64,000 nucleotides of DNA. Origin: Linanthus parryae (taxonomy: Eukaryota; Streptophyta; Magnoliopsida; Ericales; Polemoniaceae). Under the pieces are notes generated by a model. It saw only the letters and a list, made by a program, of their open reading frames with translations. It did no database searches and was not told the DNA's origin. Position 1 is the stretch's first letter; each line of letters starts with the position of its first letter. Shown here piece after piece: positions 34,709-45,920 of this stretch. The stretch is from the NCBI GenBank assembly GCA_023055425.1, contig JALGPY010000002.1:115332088-115396087 (forward strand). The letters are read 5' to 3'. A program made the translations under genes and the position numbers.

Positions 34709-35312
34709 TAGGGGTGTAAGAAAAACCGAATAAAATGGTCAAATCGACCGAACCAAACCGATTGTCATGGTGTTTGACGGTCTTTAAAGTTAACCAGTTT
34801 ACAATTGGTTTAAGTTTTTCACAAAACTCTTTAATCGGTTCGGCTTCAGTTTGTTAACTAATTATACCGAATGAACCAAACTGAACCGTTGCATACGCGA
34901 TATAGTTCTATTATAGCAAACATTGTATAAAGTATATGTATAAGCTATAAAAAAGTACTCCAAATAGATAGTTTAGTCAACTAAATGATGTAGTTAATGT
35001 TAAGTTTCTATACTTTTCTCATGTCCTATCTTGTCTCAATCTAAAACTATAGTTTTATGAGTTCTTTATGTTTATTTAATTCATGTCTTGGTTAAGATTT
35101 GAATTTTATTGACATACTACTATAATCATATCAATGTGAAAGTGATTACGCGAACTGTTCGAACCGAACCAAACTGGAAGTTTTTGGGTTGGTTTGGTTA
35201 GGTGTATTGTTTCAAATGGGTTGGTTTGGTTTAAAAATTAGCAAATCGATATATTCAGTTTGGTTTATGGTTTCTTCACAAACCGCACCTAACTGAACCG
35301 CTTACACCCTTA
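34709..35312. mobile_element. hAT-like MITE
   Basis: The ends taggggtgtaag and (reverse complement) taagggtgtaag form a short inverted repeat of hAT type. The interior is rich in aaccgaacc motifs, common in plant hAT MITEs, and has no ORF. The 8-bp flanks do not match well, so the target duplication is decayed or the ends are slightly off. Confidence 0.55.
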
Positions 35313-36239
35313 ACTATCTGCGCATAACAGCAATAACGTAGGTAGTTACGCAAGCAGTGCATAATTTTGAGGCGCTTTGGCCAGTGGCAGTTTTGTAATT
35401 CCACACACTCTTTTTGGAAACGTTTCTGCACTATATAAACGAACATCCAGAGCTCGTTTTTGACAAAGAACAACACCCAAGCATAAGTCTACGCATCTTT
35501 GGAGAGCACATAAGCACAGATCCAGAATTCAAGACAGCCGTTTGATCTCATACTCTCTTTATTTCAGAAACATTGTTATTTATTATGTCTTTTAGTAGCT
35601 AAACTCTTTACCCAGGTTCTCGGAGAACCTGGGGTTTCGTATCAGTACTTAGTTCTGTTTTGACTATGGATTTATGATCTTAGGATCTTGATATCATCAG
35701 TTTTATTTGTTATTCTTGTCTTTGATTTTATTGTTTATGCATGAACGGAGTCGCGAACCAGAATTGCTACAGACTCAACTAGGTGCGTGAGAGTGACTAG
35801 TTAGGGTTAGGAAGAGAAGACACAATTTAGAAACTTACCTGATGGACCGAGCAGAGAAAGGGAGATAGGATTAGCTTGAGCGTTTGATCAACTATTAACG
35901 GCTTTGACCGAGGCCATAAGGATAATTCATAAACCCTAGCAGCCTTATAACGAGACTGCAAATCAAGGTAATCCAAAGAACCTATAAATTTACAGAATGG
36001 TGATAGTGTATACAAACTGGGAGGGGACTACACCAACGGTAACGTGGCACGAATAAACTAACTTTTGTGTGTTCTCATATAAAAAAGAACAAAAATATGG
36101 AAAGATCATAGGTGATCATGGAATCTAGTATCTCAAACTCTACATTTATAACCTTAAGAATTATTCAGAAAACTTTCACAAAAAGATTTACTTTCAATTT
36201 TATCATTCAGTGCTTTGTTCGTAATCCTAAACTCAACTA
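35313..36239. other. LTR-like, unclassified repeat
   Basis: A TATA-like ctatataaac near 35431-35440 and transcript-leader-like DNA on the plus strand suggest part of an LTR. I found no second copy, PBS or coding domain. It may belong to the decayed gypsy element G or be independent. Confidence 0.3.
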
Positions 36240-36659
36240 ATTCCTCCTTTTTACACTCTGCTTCTTAAAACTGATTTCTTGAGAAACCTGCAAAATTCCT
36301 CATGGGATCGATAATGTGAATAGAAATATCTGTATTACTTGATTCATATAATTGCGAATAAGATGCTAATTTTCTCATCAAGTCACTCTGAAAAAGCAGT
36401 CATGCTAACAACTCCTTGCTTGAACAAATATGGGTCATCTTATAAATACTGTTGGCATTCGTAAATGAATAATTTCCGCTGCTAAGGAAATAGGTCTTCA
36501 AGAAATTCTCCATTCACCAGATAGTTAGTTATGATATAGTTCCACGACTTTCCATTCTTGACCTCCATAATGTGTTCGTCCGAAAATTCTCCTGAATTGG
36601 TACCAGATCAATTGTTGAATTCTCGACTCTGGAAAGTTAGTCAACAACAATGTTCTCAA
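36240..36659 (-). pseudogene. Ty3/gypsy element G, RNase H end and downstream pol, left fragment
   Basis: Minus strand from 36659 reads IENIVVD-stop-LSRVEN. This is the expected continuation of the gypsy RNase H end KKGVxNxVADHLSR whose first half is at 63363 onward. It continues with SDEHIMEV and NYLVNGEF-like pieces and DDPYLFKQ, as in Athila/Tat-type gypsy pol. Several stops and frameshifts are present. It was separated from its other half by copia element B. Confidence 0.75.
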
Positions 36660-38047
36660 TATTGGAATAGGGCCCCTAGAGGCAATCTGGATTTAGTATG
36701 AACATTGTTTGGCTAGAATACTTTTTATTATTTATGGAGTATTTATTAAAATGAAGTCCTTAGATTACAATGTGTTGTTTATCTTAAATATCCATAGTCC
36801 ATCATATTGATTAACAGGATGATCAGTATAGACTAGTATGTAGGTAGATTGATATGACGATATCAAGTCTAACACATGGGTACGCATTAGGAGTAATGAC
36901 ATACTGGATTGACCCACACCGAGAAGGCTACATTAGATTATGTCAAAGTTACAAGTGCTTCTCGTAGTTGTAATGGTATTGTAATCCTTAGACTTGAAGT
37001 CACTAGATACTCTAGTTGTAAAATATCATGCTTTGATGTTATCAAACGTTGGGCCTTAATCGGGTAACTATAAAGATAGCAATCGGGCACGATAGGAAGC
37101 AAGATGAGAGATGAGAGTGATGTAGAGATGATTTCTCCCTCCTAAATAATAGGAGCAAATATCCACGAGCCACTCGAAGGATTTTGCTTATACAATGTCT
37201 GGCTAGACTCAGATAAATTAATATGGAGATATTGATGTTATCTGCATGGATAAGCATATTTCCAGGATGGAGAAACTATGGATTGGATATATGAAAATTA
37301 TGTCTCGTGTCCAATCCGGATATGGAGACAAAGGGATAGTACAATACGGTAACATTGGGCACAAGGTTTGTCGAATCATTGACTATTTCTATTGGTTGGT
37401 TAACATAGATGTGTTGCTAGACTCCGCTCTATGTTAGTAATAGTTACTACCAAGGAGAAATCTATGGGGTCACACACCATATGGATTAAACTGAATATGG
37501 GCATTAATTAGTAGGTCTAATTAATCAAGAGGATCTAAACACAACCACAAGTAAAGTTAGTAGGACTAATTTTCAAGGTGGACTAATCTGTGTATGGACA
37601 TGATTAGTATTGGGGCAATTATGTAGTTAATAAAGAGTTATTAACTATATAAAGGAACCTAGCTTGTTATTTTATCAAGAGAGTCATTATTGAGAGAACA
37701 TAACAAAGAAAGGGAGAGACCAAGTAGGAGTTCGACACCCCTACTCGTCCGCCCCTTTGGTGCCGTCGGCCACTCCTTGTGGCGCAGCTCCGCTGCTCCG
37801 TTTTGAGTGCTCTCTTGCCTCCTTCTTCAATTTCTAGCACTACACGTAGAGAATGATTCCTGTACTAATCCAAGGTGTGGATACTCGTAGAGACGAAGAC
37901 ACAATTCTTCGTAGTGATCACAAAAACTAAGGAACACAATTCTCTTCTCTTATCATGTTATGAAAAGCTTGCATGCGATCTGCGGAGGGGTTTGAGCATG
38001 ATTAATTTTTTGCTATTCCGCTGCGTTACCTGCATCAAAACCATACA
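36660..38047 (+). repeat. 5' LTR of element B
   Basis: 1388 bp, ending accataca. The first bases are TA instead of TG. TATA (ctatataaag) is at 37645-37654. It aligns with 61976-63362. Confidence 0.9.
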
Positions 38048-38048
38048 G

Positions 38049-38062
38049 TGGTATCAGAGCCA
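38049..38062 (+). promoter_or_regulatory. Primer binding site of element B
   Basis: tggtatcagagcca, same position and type as in A. Confidence 0.9.
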
Positions 38063-38973
38063 CCATTCGTAGCGCATAAAATGATTTTATGTGTTACCGC
38101 TTATCAATTTTTCACCGTTTTTACACGTTTTGATGAAAAACTAAAGTTAAGCATACGATGCAAATTGAATTTGATTCAATAGAAATTGTTCCAATTTTAT
38201 ATATCGTATAAATCTTGGCGAATTTTGTTCACATATGACGTGAAATTTTGGGTTTTGAAAATCTAGGGTTTGGGCACAATTAAGGAAAATGGTTTTTCCG
38301 TAATTGAAAATAAGCACACAAGGGAAGGAGGAAGGAAACAGCTCTAGGGTTTGACCCTAGAGACCGCTCGCCCCCTTCCTTGCGCGCCAAGTAAGCCACG
38401 ACCAAAGGCTGGTTCGGCGTAGCCAGCAGTTTGACTGTGCTGGCTAGGGCCGATCGATTCGGCAGCTTGTGGCGGTCCATGTGGGGTTTGGCCAACTAGC
38501 TTGGTGGGCCCCTTGGACTGTTTTGACCTTAGAAAATCAAAAATTCAACTAAAATTGACTAAGAGCGTTAAAATTGGATTTAACTGTAGTATGTGCTCTA
38601 TTTCATGATGGACGGATATGGCCTAGGTTGTGGATGTTTATTTTGTGGTTTGTGGTCTGGTTTGGTTTTAGTGTAATTAATGTAATTAACTGGTTTTACG
38701 GCTTGCGTGTCGTCTTCTCACTCACTTGTGAGTTATCTCTATTTAGTATAGATGCTAGCTAGTTTTAGATAATTATATGATATTCAAGACATGGAGAAGA
38801 ATACCAAAGAATCAAGGAACCACAAAGACAATGGAGGACTCGCAAGCCTATGACGCGCAGCCTTGGTGGGGGCACATGGAGATGAGCTTGTCACTTTAGG
38901 GCTTATAGATATTCTAATTGTCTTGGGAATATCTTAGTCTTAGAGGCCATATCCATGCCATGTTTATTTATTT
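38063..38973 (+). other. Leader of element B, left part
   Basis: Non-coding leader equivalent to 2533-3480 of A. It includes a GC-richer block about 38335-38520 and stops where element C begins. The rest is at 57448-58123. Confidence 0.75.
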
Positions 38974-38978
38974 ATTGT
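38974..38978. repeat. Target site duplication of element C, left
   Basis: ATTGT; the right copy 57443-57447 is ATTTT (one mismatch). Confidence 0.65.
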
Positions 38979-40285
38979 TGAAAGGGGAGTATGCAGATAG
39001 ATATGCAGCACAGATACTCTAGAAGGGGGGGGGGGGGTTGAATAGAGTATGCCAACTTTTTGCAAAATTTGTGGAGGACAAGAGTTTTAGTTCAAGATAA
39101 ATGGAGTTCAAGGCCTTGAAAACAGTTTTAAGCCTTTGGAGTGAAATAGAGTTTGAAATAAAACAGATAAGTCTTTTTCAAGGACTTGAAAAGAGTTTCA
39201 AACCCTTGAAAACAAACTAGTTTGAATGCTGTGAAAACCATGAATGTAAATGAACTGTAAATGCAAGAGACAAGTGATTTATAGAGTTCAGTCCACTTGG
39301 ACCTACGTCTTTACCTCAGGGATCTTCTCCTTGCAGGATTTTCAACTCAATTCTTTTTAATGAAAAGCTAAGCCCTAGATCTCAAGCACAAAGAGTTGTC
39401 TTACTCTGTTACAGCTTGTGGTTCTCCTAGCCTATCTAGTACCAGCTCTAGCTAACTAATTAACTAAGAATTATCTATTGTTCACTTTGAAAAATCTTTG
39501 ATAATGAAAGATAGAAGTAATACAAGAACGATCTACAAATAAAGCACAGGACAGAAGAACACTAAAGTGTAGAACTGCAGTGAAGAATGCAGTGGTCTTT
39601 TGTGAGTTGGATTGTGAGAATAATGAACTTCTTTGATGCCCATCAATCCAGAAATGAGTCTCTCTTTTTGACCGTTGAGTGTTGTCTTTTGTTGCTTCAA
39701 AAAGATCTCTATTTATACTGTTTGAAGTCTGCAAATCTTCCCAGATTTTTAGCAACAACTTCCTGTTTAGTAGGCAACAAACTTTGACTCTCTTAACAGC
39801 CTTCTCCAACGGATAGTTGATCATGATCTTCAGAGATATTATTGTGATCTTGTATTTAAACAATTTTAGAAGCTGTCATGAGTGCCCGATTGATCACAAA
39901 TCGTCTTCTCTTAATGTTTCATTTTCTGCAAAAGCCAGATTAGGAAACAAATCTGCAAACTTAGGAAATAAAATTTCCCTGCAAAACTGAGTCAAACAGA
40001 TGGATTAAAAGATGTTAGATATATCAAAAAACTTGTCTTTCATCATCAAATAATAACACATTAAGCATAGGAGTGATATAGATAGAAACAGATCAGAAGA
40101 GTTGAGAAAAACTCCCCCTTAAAACATGCATACAGGTCAAACAGTTTCAAGGCTTTGAATCCTAGTTCAAGGCCTTGAAATAGCCCTGCCATTTCAAGCC
40201 TGTGAAACCTGATTCAAGCTTCGAAAACTGGTTCAAGGCTTTGAAATAACTAAGTATTTCAAGTTCATGAAACTGTGACCTTACA
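38979..40285 (-). repeat. 3' LTR of element C
   Basis: 1307 bp, tgaaagggga to gaccttaca on the plus strand. It has a G13 run at 39025-39037, a minus-strand TATA (tataaata, 39710-39717), and several ttcaaggccttgaa-type palindromes. It matches 56141-57442. Confidence 0.9.
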
Positions 40286-40300
40286 ATCTCCCCGTTGATG
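40286..40300 (-). promoter_or_regulatory. Polypurine tract region of element C
   Basis: Minus strand ...aacggggagat directly before the 3' LTR. Confidence 0.6.
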
Positions 40301-40618
40301 AAAGACAAAACCTTTATCTGTTTGGTTCTTAGTTTCTGCAAAAAATACTGATTAGCACACGGTTCAAAATAGAAATAACATATTATTTCCAAAAGATCCA
40401 ACTTATTAATAAGATTAAGCAGAAAAAAGAAAATAAGTTACAGATAATCCTGCTGACCAAAAGATAGGTCACTTAAACAGAAATAAAACCAACCTAAGAT
40501 TTCTCCCCCCTTTTCACTTTCATAAAAAAGAATGAGAAGATGTTGGATCAGGGTTTGGAAAATTTTGAAAACTAAACTTAAAGAAGAATGAGAAAGAAAG
40601 AATAGGCAAGATTATGGG

Positions 40619-42349
40619 GTTAGGTCTTCATCTCCATCCTGATCTCCTTCTCTTCCTCACTGTCTTCATCAGTAGCTTGTACTTCTTGTTCCTCTTCTTT
40701 CTCACCAGCAGTATCTTTTTCAGTCTTGTCCTTAGTAGCAGTTTTTGGAGATTTATTCTACTTCTCCAGGGTTATCAGCAAGTCATCTGAATTAAGACTG
40801 TCTACTCCATCTCCTTCTTGAGCAAATTTTTCAACTTCCACATGCTTTCCTTTATCCTTGAATGGAGCAGCTTCTTCGTGATTGGAGTGTTCACTTGGCA
40901 AGTTCTTGTCAGAGCCATCTTTCTTGGCACCTTCTTCATCCTTAGGGACATCAAACACAGTCATGCTTCTAAAGATGGTCTCAACCATGTACTTCTCTTG
41001 GCTAAGATCAGTTTTAAACCCATGCTGATTCTCTTTGATTTCACTATTATCCACATCTAGACCATCAATTCTCTAATGGATTGAAGACAAATCAGGAGGC
41101 TGATAAGTCTGGCTTGAAGTAGGGTTCAAGGCCTTGGGCTTAACAAATTTCTTTGCATTCAGCTCTTCTTCAGTCAAATCTGAATACAACTTCCAAATTT
41201 TCTACTTGTTCTTTACCACACCAATCTTCTCAAAAGCTTTCTCATTAGCATACCCATCCCAGAAATGATAGACTCTTCACAAGCAGTAGGAATCTCAAGG
41301 TGTTGGAATAACAAAGTGAGCAAGTTTGCATAAGGAAAAGGATGCTTTCTTTGATCTGTTTGGCTAAACAACATATGTTCCATTACATGCTTCTGAAGAT
41401 CAATGTCATAGCCATGCATAATCAAGTAAATAATGTATAGCACCCTCTCAGTGACTAACTCCTTAGAATGTTCCCTTGGAAAGATGCATCTCATCAAGAT
41501 AGTGAATAAAACTTTACCTTCAACATTTAACACATAGTGTGTTAATTGTTTGGATGAGGCAGGAACATTTGGAAGAAAGAATTCTATTCTGGCCAACTTC
41601 AAAGCTTCATTTTTGGGAGGATGGTTCTGTGTGTCATACATCTTAGGACAACCTAGGACAGTTACAAACTCAGCATGATCTAATTCCATAGTAACACCAG
41701 CAACTAAAGTCTTCATAACTAAGTGTGGAGAGTTCTTAAGTTGCTTCATGTTGAGATAGAAGAATCGGGTAAGTCTTGGATAGGCTAGCTCATGTGGGTT
41801 TAGCATGAACCACAAAGAGATTTTCTTCAACATAGTGATACAATTCAGATTCATTCCAAGCAAAAATTGCATACTGATCAAGCTACAAAAAGCAATTTTC
41901 CTAGATGCAAAACATCCAACCACCGACCTTTTGAAGCGTTTGAGATGAACCAAGATTCTTCAGGAGCAGAGTACTTTGAGTAGATCTGCAATGCTCTCTC
42001 ACATTATCTCCTTGTTCTTCCTATGTCACCTCATGTTTCCCCTTTTCAGCTTGAGAGGCTTTTTTCTTTTTCTTCAACTTCTTGGGGCTATAGATCTTTT
42101 TTTCTGGTGGCTTTTCTGTAGCAGCCTTATCTTTCTTCTTCTTATTCTTATCTGAATAGGGTGTCACATCCTTCTTAGTCTTCTTCTTTGTGGAGGAATT
42201 TCTTCAATAGCTTCTGCACTGGGAGTCCTGGAGCTTGAGTCCCCACTAATTATCTGAACTTCATCTTCAACTGTCTTTCTCTTCTTATGTGAACTAGGTT
42301 TTAAACCTCCGGCCATCTTGATTCTGTTTGAGGCTCTTTTAGTGCTCAT
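40619..42349 (-). pseudogene. Extra ORF between pol and 3' LTR of element C (third ORF, env-like position)
   Basis: It starts at the ATG at 42349 (MSTKRASNRIKMAGG) with a basic KKRK segment. Then comes a frame-shifted Lys-rich stretch, a ~245-residue domain (41213-41953; WFMLNPHELAYPRLTRFFYL, AGVTMELDHAEFVTVLG, RCIFPREHS), and an acidic C-terminal part (40758-41054, SDKNLPSEHSNHEE) running to about 40619. Stops and frameshifts divide it. SIRE-lineage elements are known for an ORF here, sometimes called env-like. The middle domain rather recalls the plant transposon-protein family found in third ORFs of other plant retroelements, a weak recollection. I see no signal peptide or clear transmembrane anchor, so an envelope role is not supported. 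Confidence 0.6.
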
Positions 42350-42781
42350 TAGGTTTTGGGAGACGAATAGAGAGAGGTTGATTTGATACGGAGTGAAGGA
42401 GAAGAGAAGATACTGAAAGAGTTTGTGTTTGAAAAGGAAACTGCAATCTCTCTGATCTCAAAAGATCTATAATGATCAGAGAAGATTCAATCTTTGAAGC
42501 CGTTAGAAATAAATAATTTAATACTATATTTGACTGAAAAATAATTTTGAAAAGGTACGGGCAATATTGAGCAAATATCTACAAAGATAGCACCCAATAC
42601 CGAATGATCCAAGAATTATTTACTAACCAGTTATCAGACTCATTTTCAAGGCTTTGAAAATAGTTTCAAGGTCTTGAAACGCTGTAATACTAAAACAAGT
42701 AAAACCAAAGTTTTGAAAGAATTTTCAAGGCTTTGAAAATTAGTTCAAATCTTTGAAACACATAATAACTTACCTTCCTCA

Positions 42782-43033
42782 CCTGATGCTCCCCCTAACC
42801 AATGCATCTTTATTTAGCATGCCTAATTCCAGTCTTAGAGCTTAAAATCTTTCATCTTGAAATGGTGTAGTGAAGATATCTGCAAGTTGCATGTTAGTAG
42901 AAACAAGTTCAAGAACAATATCATCTTTCTCCGCATGATCTCTGATGAAATGGTGTCTGACATCAATATGTTTGGTTCTTAAATGCTGAACTGGATTCTT
43001 TGTAATTGATATTGCACTAGTGTTTTCACATTT
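42782..43033 (-). pseudogene. RNase H end of element C pol, fragment beyond element D
   Basis: Minus strand reads CENTSAISITKNPVQHLRTK, then HIDVRHHFIRD and QLADIFTTP, the normal copia RNase H C-terminus. It resumes exactly where the other fragment stops at 51261. An internal stop follows ERF. Confidence 0.85.
43029..43033. repeat. Target site duplication of element D, left
   Basis: CATTT, identical to 51261-51265. Confidence 0.92.
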
Positions 43034-44290
43034 TGTTGGAATAAGTGCCCTAGAGGAAATCTAATATTTAGTATGAAAAATGTTATTGGCTAGAATATTC
43101 ATTTATCATATATTGTGATATTTAATATAATGAAGTCCTTAGAGACAATGTGTTGTTTATCTTAAATATCCCTAGTCAATTATATTGATTAATAGGACGA
43201 TCAAATGTAGACTAGTATGTGTGTAGATTGATATGGAGATATCAAGTCTAACACATGGGTATGCATTAGGAGTAATGGCATACTGAATTGACCCACAACG
43301 AGAAGGATACATTAGATTATGTTACAGTCACGATCGCTTCTCGTAGTGCTAATATAATTGCAATCCTTAGAATTGAAGTCACTAGATAATCTAGTTGTGA
43401 AATATCGTGCTTTGATGTTATCAAACGTTCACCGTAACTGGGTAATCATAAAGGTAGTTATCGGGCATGATAGGAAGCAAGCTTAGAGATCGTAGTGATG
43501 TAGAGAGGATTTGTCCCTCCCACACAATGGGAGTAAATATCCACGGCCACTCGAGGGATGAGGCTTATTGAATGTCTGGCCAAACTCAGATTAATCAATA
43601 TGAAGATATTGATGTTATCTGCTTGCATAAGCATATTCCTAGGATCGAGGAACTATGGATTGGATATACGAGGGTGACTATTTATGTCTCGTGTCCAATC
43701 CGGATATGGAGACAAAGGGAAAGTGAAATATGATATATTGGGCACAAAGGTTTTTCGGTATCACTGACTTATTTCTATTAGTTGGGTGCATGGATGTGTT
43801 GCTAGACTCCGCTCCATGTTAGTAATAGGTTACTACCAACTAAGTAGAAACCTATGGGGTCACACGTCAAATAGAGTAGAACTAGATTTGAGATTAGTTA
43901 ATATAATTAGTTAATAAGAAGGATCACTTTGCAACATCTTTCAAACTTAGTAGGACTAATATGCAAGGAAGGGACTAATCCAAGTTCATGAAGAACCAGG
44001 AAGGGCCTTTATGTAGTTAACAAGGAGTTGTTGGACTATATAAAGGATGCTCTAGCTTCCTTCCCACAACTAATGCTCATAACATAAGTAAGTGGGAGAG
44101 AGAGCAAAAGAGAGAGCAAGATAAAGCTAGAGGCCGAAGCCCCTAGCCCGTCCGCCCAACCCTTCGGCCACAAGAGGAGGGCCGAAACCCTCCTTTGCCT
44201 CCTTGGTTGCTTTATTATTTCTTCCCTCTTCCTCCGCTCCAAGCTAGCACTTGAGAAGGAAGAATCTAGATCTCACCTCTAGACGTGGAT
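43034..44290 (+). repeat. 5' LTR of element D, 3' end deleted
   Basis: Aligns with 49834-51091. At gacgtggat the sequence jumps straight to cagagcca, so the last ~169 bases of the LTR and the first half of the PBS are gone. TATA (ctatataaag) is at 44036-44045. Confidence 0.88.
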
Positions 44291-45920
44291 CAGAGCCAGG
44301 GGTCGTAGTGCATAACATGATTTTATGAGTTACGATTTCAGTTCGTACACCGTTATATTCATATTACGTGAAAACCGAAATTAATTGGCATAGCAGATGC
44401 AAATTGAATTTGATTCAACATAAACAAGATCTAATTTAACATTGGATGTTAGAATTGGTGAGTTTAATCACATAGGATGTGTATTATTGGGTTCTTCAAA
44501 ATTATGGTTCATGGGCACATAGTTGAAAAATGAGTTTTTCAATTATGGAAACAATTTTATGGAAATATCCATAAGGAAACAACCATGCTTGGGCAACAAG
44601 GAAAGAAGGGAAGGAGACTAGGGACGAAACCCTAGCCGTGTGCCCCTCTCTCCTTGTGCGCCAAGCAAGGCCGCGGGTCACTAGGTCGGCCGACCTTGGG
44701 CCGGGCCCACGTGGCGGGCTGCGGTCCTTGGGGTTCGGCCTAGGCTTAGTTGGACCCCTTGGACCGTTGTAACCCTAAATTACCCAATTCAATTAAAATT
44801 GAACAAGCGCGTTAAAAAAATTGGTTTTAACTGTATTATGTGCTTTGTTGCATGGTGGATGGATATGGCCTAGGTTTTGGATGTTTATTGCTTTGTGGTT
44901 TGGTTTACGACCTGCGAGGTGGTCAAATTAATGTAATAATTAATTAGGTTTTACGGCCTGCGAGTCGTTTTTCTCCTCGACATGTGAGGCTTTTATTATT
45001 TATTTATTCTAGATGTTAGGCTAGAATTAGAAAAATTTAGATAATAGCCAAGAGCATGGAGAAAAAGACCGGAGAACCAAAGAAGCCAAAAGACGAATAA
45101 GACACCCCCTAGGCGCGCAGCTATGGTGGAGCACATGGATATGAGCACGTCACTTTAGGGCAATTATCATTGGTTTGATAATATCTTAGTCTAGGGGCCA
45201 TATCCGTGCCACGTTTTTATTTTTGTGGATGTTTATTATTTATGTCTTGTTATTTATTTTTGTGTGTATGGCGATACTAGCAAAATGTTAACAAGATAAT
45301 AATAAACAAGGATGGTCTTTTATTGTGGATTTCCCAATCCAAATAAGTAGATCATGTTGATTGGATCAACCTAACAAATTAAGAATGATTAAATCCCTCA
45401 ATTAAAATATTGCGTTTTGCCTTCTCTTGCCAAAACACCCTTCATGATCAGGGTTTATTAAAATTCGGGCTTGCCAAAGCAAGGCGATTTTAATTTTCCA
45501 TGGTGTGTTGCGGATGACACAAGCTAGTAATGTGTTTATGTTGAAGCAAGAGGTTGGACGCAACTTGGCAAGACTCAATTGGATTGATGAACCTAGAGGC
45601 ATGACAATTAGGTGTTATCCAAAGGATAAAGAATAAAGAGTTATTCACCTAATTGGGCCAAGAGTTGCATGGGATGCAATTGGAATGGTTCCTACCTTAA
45701 TAACCTATTCTTGGGTGACCATCCAAAGCAAGCTCAAGAAGAAGTGAAAAAGGGATCTTGGACCTACTAGAAATTATAATGTTATTTTACGCATTAGTGG
45801 TGAGTGCTATTAATCCGAGACAAATAGTGGGAGATATATTTGATGATCTAGCCATTGTTGAATATAGTTAAATTGTTCAAAATAATAAAATTGCACATTT
45901 CTCGTTTTATAGAATTCCAA
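44291..45920 (+). other. Leader of element D
   Basis: Begins with the remaining PBS half, cagagcca. Non-coding, with the family's GC-rich island (about 44635-44760) and conserved block (about 45465-45540). Confidence 0.75.

Noticed and set aside
40619..42349. Calling the extra ORF of element C an envelope gene
   Set aside because: No signal peptide, cleavage site or membrane anchor can be seen; only its position is env-like.
44286..44298. cagagcca as an independent tRNA-like or PBS signal
   Set aside because: It is the residual half of the element D PBS after a deletion.
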